Below, piece by piece: positions 8,236-16,139 of a DNA stretch of 27,443 bases. Position 1 is the first letter of the stretch; each line of letters starts with the position of its first letter. This DNA comes from Thermoprotei archaeon (lineage in GTDB: Archaea > Thermoproteota > Thermoprotei > Thermofilales > Thermofilaceae). The stretch covers positions 1 through 27,443 of the forward strand of contig QMRZ01000006.1 in NCBI GenBank assembly GCA_003649495.1. The letters are read 5' to 3'. The position numbers and the translations under genes were made by a program. The notes under the pieces were generated by a model. The model had not been told where the DNA came from and searched no databases. It saw nothing but the letters and a program-made list of their open reading frames with translations.

Positions 8236-9048
8236 CTAGGGGTGTGCCAGCCCCTTCAGAGACACGGTGGGGGGCATGCTGCGCTTATGTGCAGTCTCCT
8301 CTACGCGCTTGACTACTCTCTCCACAAGCTCCCTTGGTAACCTGGTAGCTTTAACCGTCTCCTCGATGCTTAAGCCGAGGTCGTAGATGGCGTAGAGTAC
8401 CTGGTCAGCCTCCTCGTAGCTGAGCCCTAGCTCGCCCTCAGCCGTCTGGCCTGGCCAAAGCCTGGGACTGCTAGGCTTGAAGGCTATCCTCTCCGGCACG
8501 CCTAGGTGTCTGGCCAGCCTCCTCACTTGAGTTTTGTAGAGGTCGCCTATTGGGAGGAGGTCTACGCCACCATCCCCATACTTCGTGAAGTAGCCAAGGA
8601 GTATCTCGCTTCTATCACTTGAGCCTAGGACCAGCAGGTTGCGCTTGTTAGCCACGTAATACAGCATTATCATCCTGACCCTAGCCTTCAGGTTCCCGAG
8701 TGCCACGCGGTCAGAGGGGTCGAATATGGGTATGGAGGCTGCCAGAGCCGATACGGCTCGATCTATGGGCATTACGTAGTAGTCCACACCCAGTGACTCG
8801 GCGAGGGCCTTAGCATCCTCAAAATCCTCCTTGGGGGTGGAGGAGGGGTCTGGCATCAGGAGGGCGACTACTCTCTCGCTCCCCACTGCCTTGACAGCGA
8901 GTGTAGCTGCTGTGGAAGAGTCTACGCCTCCACTTAGCCCAACCACGTATCCCCTAGCCCCACTCTTCTCTAGGTATTCGGAGAGGAATTCAATGATCCT
9001 CTTCTCCACTGAGCTATAGTCGATACTCAGTATTTTATCCAGCATCAT
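8236..9048 (-). CDS. nadE: NAD(+) synthetase (ammonia-dependent type)
   Basis: This makes NAD from deamido-NAD, ATP and ammonia, the last step of NAD biosynthesis, in the cytoplasm. The PP-loop SGGVDSS is at residues 39-45, followed by LMPDPSSTPKED, the RSEILLGYFTKYGDGG segment and RLWPGQTAEGELGLSYEE, all diagnostic for NadE. At 270 residues there is no glutaminase domain, so it is the ammonia-dependent short form; a separate amidotransferase could still supply ammonia. The start is the first of two ATGs at 9048. A minus-strand TATA-like GGTAAAAT lies about 35 nt upstream (plus positions 9080-9087), so it is probably transcribed on its own, 109 bp after the PIN gene. Confidence 0.95.
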   Translation of the reverse strand: MMLDKILSIDYSSVEKRIIEFLSEYLEKSGARGYVVGLSGGVDSSTAATLAVKAVGSERVVALLMPDPSSTPKEDFEDAKALAESLGVDYYVMPIDRAVSALAASIPIFDPSDRVALGNLKARVRMIMLYYVANKRNLLVLGSSDRSEILLGYFTKYGDGGVDLLPIGDLYKTQVRRLARHLGVPERIAFKPSSPRLWPGQTAEGELGLSYEEADQVLYAIYDLGLSIEETVKATRLPRELVERVVKRVEETAHKRSMPPTVSLKGLAHP

Positions 9049-9157
9049 GGTGAGTAAGAGGCTGCCCCTCTAATGAGATTTTACCATGAGTCGGTTGAGG
9101 TAACTATCGAATACGTGGGCCAGGACTCCTAGTTCCGCCAGGCTCCAGCATCCTTAG

Positions 9158-9577
9158 CTAGGGCAGGGGGCTTAACCTTTTCTGAGCTTTGAGGTACGCC
9201 ACCTCTCCTACGCCTAAGCTTCTGGCTTTGCGCCTCAGCCCCTCATCAGCTGAGGCTATATACGCGTTGAGCTCTTTAGCTAGCTTAATAAGCAAGTCAT
9301 CTACGTTCCCCTCGCCTGCCTCCATCACCTTACAGTAACCCTCCTCTCTTAAGCGCTTAATCTCCTCGAGAGCTATCCTAGCTAGTGCGCCCCTCCTCCC
9401 TCTATTCCTAGCTATGCTCGACAACTCTCTCAAGACAGCGTCGGGCACTATCACCTCTACAGGCGCTTCAAAGCTCTCCATCACCAGCTCCTTCAGGCTC
9501 TTACGATCCTCTACGCAGCACATTAGCAGGCTCGTGTCTACCACTAAGCGTAGTGTTCTCCGTGCCTCCATGCCCAT
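9158..9577 (-). CDS. PIN domain nuclease (Fcf1/VapC9-like)
   Basis: The 139-residue protein is a single PIN domain, a fold of Mg2+-dependent ribonucleases. Acidic active-site positions are visible in VVDTSLL (Asp14), VPDAVLREL, NVDDLLIKLA and ASADEGLRRKARS. The pattern NVDDLLIKLAKELNAYIASAD followed by GVGEVAYLKAQKR resembles the archaeal branch related to eukaryotic Fcf1/Utp24, which cuts rRNA precursors, more than toxin VapC proteins. No antitoxin-like gene sits next to it. It starts at ATG 9577 (or ATG 9571) behind AGGTGA, 16 bp after the moaA stop, so it is probably in the moaA transcript. Confidence 0.82.
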   Translation of the reverse strand: MGMEARRTLRLVVDTSLLMCCVEDRKSLKELVMESFEAPVEVIVPDAVLRELSSIARNRGRRGALARIALEEIKRLREEGYCKVMEAGEGNVDDLLIKLAKELNAYIASADEGLRRKARSLGVGEVAYLKAQKRLSPLP

Positions 9578-9593
9578 CGCTAGGTCACCTGAG

Positions 9594-10514
9594 TTAAGAG
9601 AAGAATGGCCTCCTCCTTTTATTCACCTCTCTTAGAGCCTCCTCAAGGCGCGTGACTGCCACATGCCTGGGTAAGCTCGGCTTGAGGAGTGGCGCGACGT
9701 CTACGAGGCCGTCAGCGCGGTAGAGGCACGGCTTAAGCTTGCCGTCGTGGGTCAGCCGCACCCTCGTGCAGCCCCTACATAGCTCGGGGTTCCCATACCC
9801 CTTCACCACCTCCACCCTTATGCCCGTGGGGAGCACGTAAGTTGGCCTATTCTGGAACTCACGTGTGACACGCTCTGCGCCCATCGCGGTAAGCATCCTC
9901 TCCACGCCCTCTAGCTCGGCGTGGTACTTGGAGTAAAGAACGTAATCGATGCCTAGGGGGATCAGCTCTATCAAGTTCACGTCGAAGCCCATATCCGATG
10001 CATAGCTTAGTATTCGAGGTATCTCATGGTAATTTAGATCCTTGAGGACTACAACGTTCAACTTGGTGGGCAGGCCATAGTCCCTGCACAGCGAGAGGGC
10101 CTCTAACACCCTATCCAGCCCGTTCACACCTGTAATCCTGTGGTAAGTGTAAGGGGAGAGGGAGTTCAAGCTCACGTTAACTCTATCCAGACCAGCGCGC
10201 ATTAGTCCTTCTAGGCGCTTGCTAAGGAAGTAGCCATTTGTCACGACTGATACTTCAGTGCCACGCTGGAGCTTGAGCGCTGCGATTATCTCCTCCAAGT
10301 CAGCCCTCAGGAGAGGTTCCCCTCCAGTCAGCTTAAAGTACCTGATGCCTAGCTTGACAGCTGCCTCCGCGAATCTGGCTAGGCCTTCGGGTGTGAGGAG
10401 GTCGGAGCCCCCCTCCTCTCCCTCACGGTGGCAGAAGAAGCAGGAGTAGTTGCACCTGTAAGTCACCGTAATTCGGACGTGGGTTAATGGCCTGCCATAA
10501 GCGTCGATGAGCAT
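9594..10514 (-). CDS. moaA: GTP 3',8-cyclase MoaA (molybdenum cofactor biosynthesis)
   Basis: This radical-SAM enzyme turns GTP into 3',8-cyclo-GTP in the first step of molybdopterin synthesis, needed for Mo or W enzymes. The N-terminal cluster CNYSCFFC (CxxxCxxC) follows MLIDAYGRPLTHVRITVTYR, the usual MoaA opening, and the C-terminal second cluster is CRGCTRVRLTHDGKLKPC. The SAM-binding GGEPLLR and NVSLNSL motifs are present. An in-frame ATG at 10592 would add 26 residues, but family alignment and a TATA-like box at 10605-10612 that would start RNA near 10585 favour ATG 10514. The C-terminus ends in RRPFFS, with no Gly-Gly tail as in bacterial MoaA. It is followed by the PIN gene after 16 bp. 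Confidence 0.93.
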   Translation of the reverse strand: MLIDAYGRPLTHVRITVTYRCNYSCFFCHREGEEGGSDLLTPEGLARFAEAAVKLGIRYFKLTGGEPLLRADLEEIIAALKLQRGTEVSVVTNGYFLSKRLEGLMRAGLDRVNVSLNSLSPYTYHRITGVNGLDRVLEALSLCRDYGLPTKLNVVVLKDLNYHEIPRILSYASDMGFDVNLIELIPLGIDYVLYSKYHAELEGVERMLTAMGAERVTREFQNRPTYVLPTGIRVEVVKGYGNPELCRGCTRVRLTHDGKLKPCLYRADGLVDVAPLLKPSLPRHVAVTRLEEALREVNKRRRPFFS

Positions 10515-10604
10515 GGCGGCGTTAATTAGCGTTGCGCCCCTTATCCATTTAACTGTCTTAGGGCGTAGACTGGTCGGGGCCTTCGTAGTCATTTAGGATC
10601 AAAC

Positions 10605-10612
10605 TTTAAAAA
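10605..10612. promoter_or_regulatory. Shared, near-palindromic TATA box of moaA and cDPG synthetase
   Basis: TTTAAAAA (plus) reads TTTTTAAA on the minus strand, so one element could serve both divergent genes. On the plus side it lies 25 nt before ATG 10633, predicting a leaderless mRNA. On the minus side it would start RNA near 10585, downstream of the outermost ATG of moaA. Confidence 0.5.
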
Positions 10613-10632
10613 GCGGGCACGCCTTAGCTGCG

Positions 10633-11997
10633 ATGCGGGGAGCGCGGCGTAAGAGAGTCATCATAATGGGGGCGGGGGGTCGCGACTTCCATAACTTCAA
10701 CGTGTACTTCAGAGATAGGGAGGATTACGAGGTGGTTGCATTCACCGCCTCACAGATCCCCAACATCGATAATCGCACATACCCGCCTGAGCTGGCAGGC
10801 CCACTCTACCCGAAGGGGATACCCATATACCCTGAGTCCATGCTAGAGGAGTTAATCAGGAAGTTCGGAGTTGAGGAGGTTGTGCTGTCCTACAGTGACC
10901 TCCTCTGCGAGGATATGCTAGCCAAGCTCAGCCGAGTCCTCGCAGCGGGCGCGCACTTCAGGATACTAAGCGTGGAGGATACTATGCTAGAGTCCAAGAA
11001 GCCGGTTGTGGCGATCACAGCAGTCAGGACGGGAGCCGGCAAGAGCAGCACTGCTCGCAGGGTAGTTAGGCTGCTTAAGGAGAGGGGTGTGAGGCCGGTC
11101 GTCATCAGGCACCCAATGGCCTATGGCGACCTGGTCAAGATGAGGGTGCAGAAGTTCTCGAGCATTGAGGACTTAGACGCTCTTGCCTACACGATAGAGG
11201 AGAAGGAGGAGTATGAGTGGCACGTCCTTGAGGGCACTACAGTGTACGCGGGGGTGGACTACGAGGCAGTACTGAAGGAGGTAGAGGAGGGGCCTTACGA
11301 CGTGATAGTATGGGACGGCGGCAACAACGACTGGCCTTTCGTAAAGCCTGACCTGCACATAACGGTTGTCGACCCCACAAGGCCTGGGCATGAGGTCTCA
11401 TCATTCCCTGGCCTTGTGAACCTGATGATGGCGGACGTCGTGTTGGTCAATAAGGCTAACATGGTGAGTAGAGAGGTGGTTGACGAAGTCGTGGAGAGAG
11501 TCAAGAGGGCTAATCCCCGTGCTCAGGTGATAATCGCTGCGTCTGAGGTGACAGTTGATAGGCCTGAGGAGATAAGGGGGCGCCGGGTGCTGGTGGTCGA
11601 GGATGGGCCTTCCGTGACGCATGGTCACATGAGCTATGGAGCTGGCTATGTGGCAGCTCAGAAGTACGGGGCAGCGGAAGTAGTGGATCCCAGGCCCTAC
11701 GCCGTGGGGAGCCTTAGGGAGGTATACGCAAAGTATAGGCACATAGGCGCGGTGTTGCCAGCGATGGGGTACGGCGTTGAGCAGATGAAGGAGCTGGAGG
11801 AGACGATAAACAGGGTTCCAGCTGACGTGGTGGTGCTCGGCACTCCCACCGACATATCCAGGTACCTCAGGATAAACAAGCCCGTGGTCAGGGTGAGGTA
11901 CGAGGTTAGGGAGTTGGAGGGATCCCTAGCGGCGGTGATCGACGAGTTCCTGACGAGGATTGGGAGCAGTGGCGGGGTACGTAGAGCTGTACACTGA
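10633..11997 (+). CDS. Cyclic 2,3-diphosphoglycerate synthetase-like protein
   Basis: The 454-residue protein matches the cDPG synthetase family (type member from Methanothermus fervidus), which forms the intramolecular phosphoanhydride of 2,3-bisphosphoglycerate, a thermoprotectant and phosphate store in hyperthermophilic archaea. Features: an N-terminal Rossmann-like part with IIMGAGGRDFHNFN, a P-loop ITAVRTGAGKSST at residues 128-140, the IVWDGGNNDWPF segment, VVLVNKANM, and a late DVVVLGTPTDISRYL. Homologues are widespread in archaea where the compound has not been measured, so the activity here is inferred. ATG 10633 sits 25 nt behind a TATA box. It overlaps the agmatinase-family gene, suggesting a two-gene operon. 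Confidence 0.82.
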   Translation: MRGARRKRVIIMGAGGRDFHNFNVYFRDREDYEVVAFTASQIPNIDNRTYPPELAGPLYPKGIPIYPESMLEELIRKFGVEEVVLSYSDLLCEDMLAKLSRVLAAGAHFRILSVEDTMLESKKPVVAITAVRTGAGKSSTARRVVRLLKERGVRPVVIRHPMAYGDLVKMRVQKFSSIEDLDALAYTIEEKEEYEWHVLEGTTVYAGVDYEAVLKEVEEGPYDVIVWDGGNNDWPFVKPDLHITVVDPTRPGHEVSSFPGLVNLMMADVVLVNKANMVSREVVDEVVERVKRANPRAQVIIAASEVTVDRPEEIRGRRVLVVEDGPSVTHGHMSYGAGYVAAQKYGAAEVVDPRPYAVGSLREVYAKYRHIGAVLPAMGYGVEQMKELEETINRVPADVVVLGTPTDISRYLRINKPVVRVRYEVRELEGSLAAVIDEFLTRIGSSGGVRRAVH

Positions 11998-12835
11998 GCC
12001 CAGGGCGCCATCCTTCATAGGGCTCGGCCGCGACTATCTAAGTGCTAAAGCCGTGATCCTCGGCGTCCCGTATGACGCGGGCTCGACCTTCAGACCCGGC
12101 TGCAGGCTAGCCCCCGCCAGGGTGAGGGAGGTCTCACAGAACTTGGAGACCTACGATCCCGTATCGCGTGTGGACTCCGCCGACCTCCCTGTGGCTGATG
12201 TGGGTGATTTACAGGAGTGTATCAGCCCCCTGAGAATGGTGGAGCTAGTATCCAAGGTCGCGGCGGAGCTCTCTTCTAGTGGTAGGGTTGTCGTGGGGAT
12301 AGGCGGGGATCACACAGTGACCTTGGGCCTAGTCAAGGGCCTAGGCAGGCCGGTCTCGCTAGTCATGTTCGACGCGCACCTGGATTACAGGGATGAGTAC
12401 CCTGAAGGCGAGAAGCTGAGCCACGCCACTGTGCTGAGGCGCCTTAGGGAGACTGGACTCATTAAAGATGCTCTGGTAGTGGGCGCCAGGGGGGTATCGA
12501 GGGAGGAGGTGGAGGCCCTAGATGAGGATGTGCGTGTACTCTATGCATGGTCAGATTTGAGCGCGTTGAGGGATGAGCTCAGCGCCCTTGGGAAGCCGCG
12601 CTACGTCACGGTTGATGTAGACGTGTTAGACCCCTCTGTGGCCCCGGGGGTCAGCTGCCCCGAGCCTGGCGGCCTAAGCTACTTGGAGCTCCAGCGCGCT
12701 CTACTTGAAGTACTGGAGGACGATGTAGTTGGCCTAGATGTAGTTGAAGTGAATCCGCTTCTCGACATTAATGACGTGACAAGCTACGCTGCAGCCAAGC
12801 TAATAATACGCGCGCTCCCCGCCTTAGTGCGCTAA
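11969..12835 (+). CDS. Agmatinase / arginase (ureohydrolase) family enzyme
   Basis: A binuclear manganese hydrolase of the ureohydrolase family, which splits urea from agmatine or a similar guanidino compound. The ligand motifs are all present: GIGGDHT, MFDAHLDYRDE, LSHATVLRRL, VTVDVDVLDPSVAPG and DVVEVNPLLD. In archaea the usual role is agmatine to putrescine for polyamines, though some members take other guanidines. I chose GTG 11969, which has GAGGA nine bases upstream (11955-11959); TTG 11960 is possible. Either start overlaps the end of the cDPG synthetase gene by roughly 30-40 bp. It converges with rpoP, and the two stop codons overlap. Confidence 0.88.
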   Translation: MAGYVELYTEPRAPSFIGLGRDYLSAKAVILGVPYDAGSTFRPGCRLAPARVREVSQNLETYDPVSRVDSADLPVADVGDLQECISPLRMVELVSKVAAELSSSGRVVVGIGGDHTVTLGLVKGLGRPVSLVMFDAHLDYRDEYPEGEKLSHATVLRRLRETGLIKDALVVGARGVSREEVEALDEDVRVLYAWSDLSALRDELSALGKPRYVTVDVDVLDPSVAPGVSCPEPGGLSYLELQRALLEVLEDDVVGLDVVEVNPLLDINDVTSYAAAKLIIRALPALVR

Positions 12836-12972
12836 ATAGCTTTGACGGTCTTTACCACTGGAGGCCGAAGCTTAACGACTATCCTCCAGCCACAGTAAGG
12901 ACATTTGACGCCCGGCAGTATTTCCATCTCTTCTTTAGAGAACTCCTTGCCACATTTAGGGCACTTATACAT
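12832..12972 (-). CDS. rpoP: DNA-directed RNA polymerase subunit P (Rpo12)
   Basis: A 46-residue zinc-ribbon protein read on the minus strand. It opens MYKCPKCGKEFSKEEMEILP and holds two CxxC pairs (CPKC at residues 4-7 and CPYC at 24-27), followed by WRIVVKLRPPVVKTVKAI, the characteristic Rpo12/Rpb12 pattern ending in a conserved Arg-Pro. It anchors the Rpo3-Rpo10-Rpo11 side of archaeal RNA polymerase. The ATG at 12972 has GGAGGAG five bases upstream; a GTG at 12990 would add six residues. It lies 24 bp behind UPF0179 in the same direction, so the two are probably one transcript. Its TAG overlaps the TAA of the convergent agmatinase gene. Confidence 0.93.
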   Translation of the reverse strand: MYKCPKCGKEFSKEEMEILPGVKCPYCGWRIVVKLRPPVVKTVKAI

Positions 12973-12996
12973 CCTCTCCTCCGAGCTCACAGGCCT

Positions 12997-13440
12997 TCAC
13001 CTCGAGTTGGGGTCTTTAAAGCTTGCCACGGGCAGAAGCTCTACAAGCATCAGAGACCGTGATGCAGGGCATGCAATTCTCTCCACAACCTTCACTACTT
13101 TAACCTTCTCTCCCTCCACCAGTGGAGAATTTGTGCAGTACTCGTAGTAGGGGCAGCTATCTCGAGGGCAGCTGATGCTCTCGTATCTCAGAGTAACGCC
13201 CTCTACGGCCACCTTGCTCTCCACGGCTGCCAGCAGGGGCAGCTCCTCAACCTCTACAACGACCATGTAGTCTCTGATGAGAGGGCAGAAGTGGGCTTTA
13301 CGCCTTACAGCCAGGATCTTATACCTGCCCTTAGGCCTTAATAGGCCAGCGCACACCTTATACAGCCTACAGGTGAGGCAGCGCGCATTCGGCATGACGC
13401 GGAAGACCAGCCCCACCCTCGCCTGTGCCCTCGTGACCAT
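12997..13440 (-). CDS. UPF0179 family conserved archaeal protein
   Basis: The product resembles the archaeal UPF0179 family, whose function is unknown. It carries Cys-rich segments that could bind metal: CLTCRLYKVC, HFCPLI, SCPRDSCPYYEYC and a lone IACPAS. Family members begin with MVT, which matches ATG 13440; a GTG at 13464 would add eight residues. The minus-strand TATA-like GCTTAAAAG (plus 13495-13503) is 30-60 nt upstream and is shared with divergent psmB. The link to rpoP directly downstream suggests a role in basic information processing, but that is guilt by association only. Confidence 0.8.
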   Translation of the reverse strand: MVTRAQARVGLVFRVMPNARCLTCRLYKVCAGLLRPKGRYKILAVRRKAHFCPLIRDYMVVVEVEELPLLAAVESKVAVEGVTLRYESISCPRDSCPYYEYCTNSPLVEGEKVKVVKVVERIACPASRSLMLVELLPVASFKDPNSR

Positions 13441-13494
13441 GGCTACTCTCGGCAAGGGCTCCACCTAGAGCTTCGATAGCATCCTCACACAATA

Positions 13495-13503
13495 CTTTTA
13501 AGC
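13495..13503. promoter_or_regulatory. TATA-like element between UPF0179 and psmB
   Basis: CTTTTAAGC is nearly palindromic and could direct both divergent genes. On the plus strand it predicts RNA starting near 13522-13526, at or just past the GTG start of psmB; on the minus strand near 13474. Confidence 0.45.
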
Positions 13504-13521
13504 TTTAAGAGGTGATGTGAG

Positions 13522-14163
13522 GTGGGGACTATGTACTCTATTTCTCCGCCGAAGGAGTTAGAGAAGGCGTTGAAAGGCACTACCACAGTAGGCATAGCCT
13601 TCAGAGACTTCGTGGTACTCGCAGCGGATAGGAGGGCTACCAGCGGCTTCTACATAGCCCACAAGAGGGCCAGGAAGATCCATAAGGTCGATGATCACGT
13701 GGCGGTTACGATAGCTGGCTATGTGGGCGATGCCCAGTGGCTAGTAGAGCGCCTCAGGATGGAGGCGCTCTACTATAAGCTGAATACGGGGGAGCCAATA
13801 AGCGTCAAGGCGCTCGCCACACTGGCATCAACCTACCTGTTCCGGAATAGGCCGCTCGTGGTAGTGCAGATGTTAATAGGAGGTGTGGACAGGGAAGGAG
13901 CTGGGCTCTATAGCCTGGACTGGCTAGGCACGGTTACCAAGGAGAAATACACGGCTACGGGCTCCGGCTCGCCATTCGCTGTAAGCATCATCGAAAGTGA
14001 GTACAGGGAGGATGCAAGACCCGAGGAGGCGCTTAAGCTCGCGGCTAAGGCTGTGAGAGCGGCAGCGCTCAGGGATCCTGGGAGCGGCGAGGGCATCGAC
14101 CTGGCCCTGGTAGAGAAGGGTAGTATCAGGTTCTTCAGAGGGGAAGATGTGCTATCCTCCTGA
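13522..14163 (+). CDS. psmB: Proteasome beta subunit (catalytic)
   Basis: This is the Ntn-hydrolase subunit of the archaeal 20S proteasome, which degrades unfolded proteins in the cytoplasm. A short propeptide ends at LEKALKG, leaving Thr20 as the N-terminal nucleophile in TTTVGIAF. The active-site companions are visible: Asp and Arg in LAADRRATSG and Lys in YIAHKRARKI, with the late TGSGSPFA motif. The encoded start is GTG 13522; ATG 13531 with GAGGTG six bases ahead is equally good and only shortens the propeptide. aCPSF1 follows after 18 bp, an arrangement I recall from other archaeal genomes. Many archaea have a second beta subunit that would lie elsewhere. Confidence 0.96.
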   Translation: MGTMYSISPPKELEKALKGTTTVGIAFRDFVVLAADRRATSGFYIAHKRARKIHKVDDHVAVTIAGYVGDAQWLVERLRMEALYYKLNTGEPISVKALATLASTYLFRNRPLVVVQMLIGGVDREGAGLYSLDWLGTVTKEKYTATGSGSPFAVSIIESEYREDARPEEALKLAAKAVRAAALRDPGSGEGIDLALVEKGSIRFFRGEDVLSS

Positions 14164-14181
14164 CAGGGGTGCTCGACCCTG

Positions 14182-16092
14182 ATGGAGCTGTTGAGCGGTA
14201 CTCTGATAGATCTAAGAAGGAAGATCTTCGAGCATCTCCCGCCGACCGCCGACATCACTAGGATAGAGTTTGAGGGGCCGAGAATAGCGATCTACACTAA
14301 GAGCCCCTCAGTCTTCGTGAGGGATAACGAGAGGCTGATCAAGGAGATAGTGAAGAGCATCAAGAAGAGGATAGTGGTGAGGGGAGACCCTGAGGTCAGG
14401 CTACCTCCCGAGAAGGCGGAGCAGGTGATAAGGTCGATAGTGCCCCCCGAGGCCAATATTCAGCGGATAGTGTTCAATGAGGTAGCGGGAGAGGTGGAGA
14501 TAGAGGCGGAGAAGCCGGGCTACGTGATAGGAAAGGGAGGCGAGACTAGGAGGGCGATATTCGAGCTCACGTGCTGGTATCCCAGGATCCTTAGGGCGCC
14601 GACTATACCATCAAAGACCGTCTCTGAGGTGAGGGAGCTATTCAGGGCTAGGAAGGATGAGAGGATGCGCCTCCTGAGGGCTGTAGGCCACAGGATCTAT
14701 AGGGTGAAGCTCTTCGAGAACAGCTACGTTAGGGTAGTTGGGCTAGGCTCATTCCAGGAGGTGGGACGCAGCGCAATTCTCGTCCAGACTCCTGAGAGCC
14801 AGGTGCTGCTCGACGCCGGGATAAAACCCACGTCGAATGGTGATGAATACCCCTTCTTTGAGGCTCCCGAGTTCGACGTTGAGAAGCTAGACGCAGTGAT
14901 CATAACTCACTCACACCTAGACCACTGTGGAGCCTTGCCGTACTTATTCAAGTACGGGTATAGGGGCCCAGTCTACATGACAGAGCCCACTCTCTACCTG
15001 ATGAAGCTCGTCCAGGAGGATTACCTGAGAGTGGCTGAGAGGGAGGGTAGGCCGCTGCCGTACAGCTATAAGGACGTCGCCACCGCGGTCCTCCACACCT
15101 ACACGCTGAACTACGGGGAGGTGACCGATATAGCCCCAGACATCAAGCTGACACTCTACAGGTCTGGCCACATACTCGGGGGCGCTATAGTGCACCTCCA
15201 CATAGGCGAGGGGCTGGTGAACATAGTGTACACAGGGGACTTCAAGTTTGAGCGCACCCTACTGCTAGACCCGGCTGACTATAAGTTCCCGAGGCTTGAG
15301 ATGCTCATCATGGAGTCCACCTACAGCGGCAGGGACGATGTACTACCGAATAGGGATGAGGCGCGCAGACAGCTTGTGAGCGCAGTCGCTGAGACACTGA
15401 AGAGGAATGGGATAGTGCTAATCCCTGTGCTGGCCGTGGGGAGGGCGCAGGAGGTGCTCCTAGCCCTTAAGCTGGCTATGGAGAGCGGTGAACTCCCACA
15501 AGTCCCCATATTCATCGAGGGGATGATAGATGAGGTGAACGCGATCCACACGGTGTTCCCAGAGTACCTGAACTCTACAGTCAGCGAGATGATATTCCAT
15601 AAGGTGAATCCATTCACAGCGCCTAATGTGCACATAATGAAGGGAGATGAGAGAGAGGAGGTGCTGGAGGCCAGGCCCTGCGTCGTGATGGCTACCTCAG
15701 GCATGCTGACTGGGGGCCCCATAATGGAGTACCTAAAGCTGCTGGCGGATGACGAGAGGAGCTCCCTGATATTCGTGAGCTACCAGGTTGAGGGCACGCT
15801 GGGGAGGAAGATACTGCAGGGGCTGAGGAGGCTGACGTTTATCGACGCGAGGGGGAGGATGGAGGTCAGGGAGCTGAAGATGTCGATATACAGAGTTGAG
15901 GGCTTCTCGGGCCACAGTGACCGGAGGCAGCTGATGGCTTACTTGAGGAGAGTTAGCCCGAAGCCTCGGAAGCTAGTCTTAAACCATGGGGAGAGGAATA
16001 AGATAAGGGAGTTTAGGAGCTACCTATCCCACAGGCTGCCGGGCATTGAGGTTTACGCGCCGGAGAACTTGGAGGCGCTGCGTGCAGTGTAG
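14182..16092 (+). CDS. Archaeal CPSF-like beta-CASP ribonuclease with KH domains (aCPSF1)
   Basis: A 636-residue transcription-termination and mRNA 3'-processing nuclease. N-terminal KH-type RNA-binding domains occupy about residues 1-170, with the GxxG loop in GYVIGKGGETRR (about 113-124). The metallo-beta-lactamase domain carries HSHLDHCG at 243-250, YRSGHILGGAIVHL, and YTGDFKFE; the beta-CASP domain follows, with MATSGMLTGGP and the C-terminal GFSGHSDR and LNHGE motifs. Length and domain order match the aCPSF1 family, known to cut RNA at U-rich terminators in archaea. It starts at ATG 14182, 18 bp after psmB, probably in the same transcript. Confidence 0.95.
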   Translation: MELLSGTLIDLRRKIFEHLPPTADITRIEFEGPRIAIYTKSPSVFVRDNERLIKEIVKSIKKRIVVRGDPEVRLPPEKAEQVIRSIVPPEANIQRIVFNEVAGEVEIEAEKPGYVIGKGGETRRAIFELTCWYPRILRAPTIPSKTVSEVRELFRARKDERMRLLRAVGHRIYRVKLFENSYVRVVGLGSFQEVGRSAILVQTPESQVLLDAGIKPTSNGDEYPFFEAPEFDVEKLDAVIITHSHLDHCGALPYLFKYGYRGPVYMTEPTLYLMKLVQEDYLRVAEREGRPLPYSYKDVATAVLHTYTLNYGEVTDIAPDIKLTLYRSGHILGGAIVHLHIGEGLVNIVYTGDFKFERTLLLDPADYKFPRLEMLIMESTYSGRDDVLPNRDEARRQLVSAVAETLKRNGIVLIPVLAVGRAQEVLLALKLAMESGELPQVPIFIEGMIDEVNAIHTVFPEYLNSTVSEMIFHKVNPFTAPNVHIMKGDEREEVLEARPCVVMATSGMLTGGPIMEYLKLLADDERSSLIFVSYQVEGTLGRKILQGLRRLTFIDARGRMEVRELKMSIYRVEGFSGHSDRRQLMAYLRRVSPKPRKLVLNHGERNKIREFRSYLSHRLPGIEVYAPENLEALRAV

Positions 16093-16098
16093 CAGGGA

Positions 16099-16110
16099 AG
16101 TCATTTTTAC
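16099..16110 (+). promoter_or_regulatory. TATA-like box ahead of GH116 gene
   Basis: GTCATTTTTACC lies about 30 nt before the TTG at 16140 in a 47-bp gap that follows the aCPSF1 stop. It also contains the only T-rich run there, so it may double as the terminator of the psmB-aCPSF1 unit. Confidence 0.4.
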
Positions 16111-16139
16111 CGCCACGGATAGGTTAACGGGGCCCAGCC

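Noticed and set aside
9158..9577. VapBC toxin-antitoxin pair
   Set aside because: The PIN protein looks Fcf1-like and no small antitoxin gene is adjacent; its neighbour is moaA.
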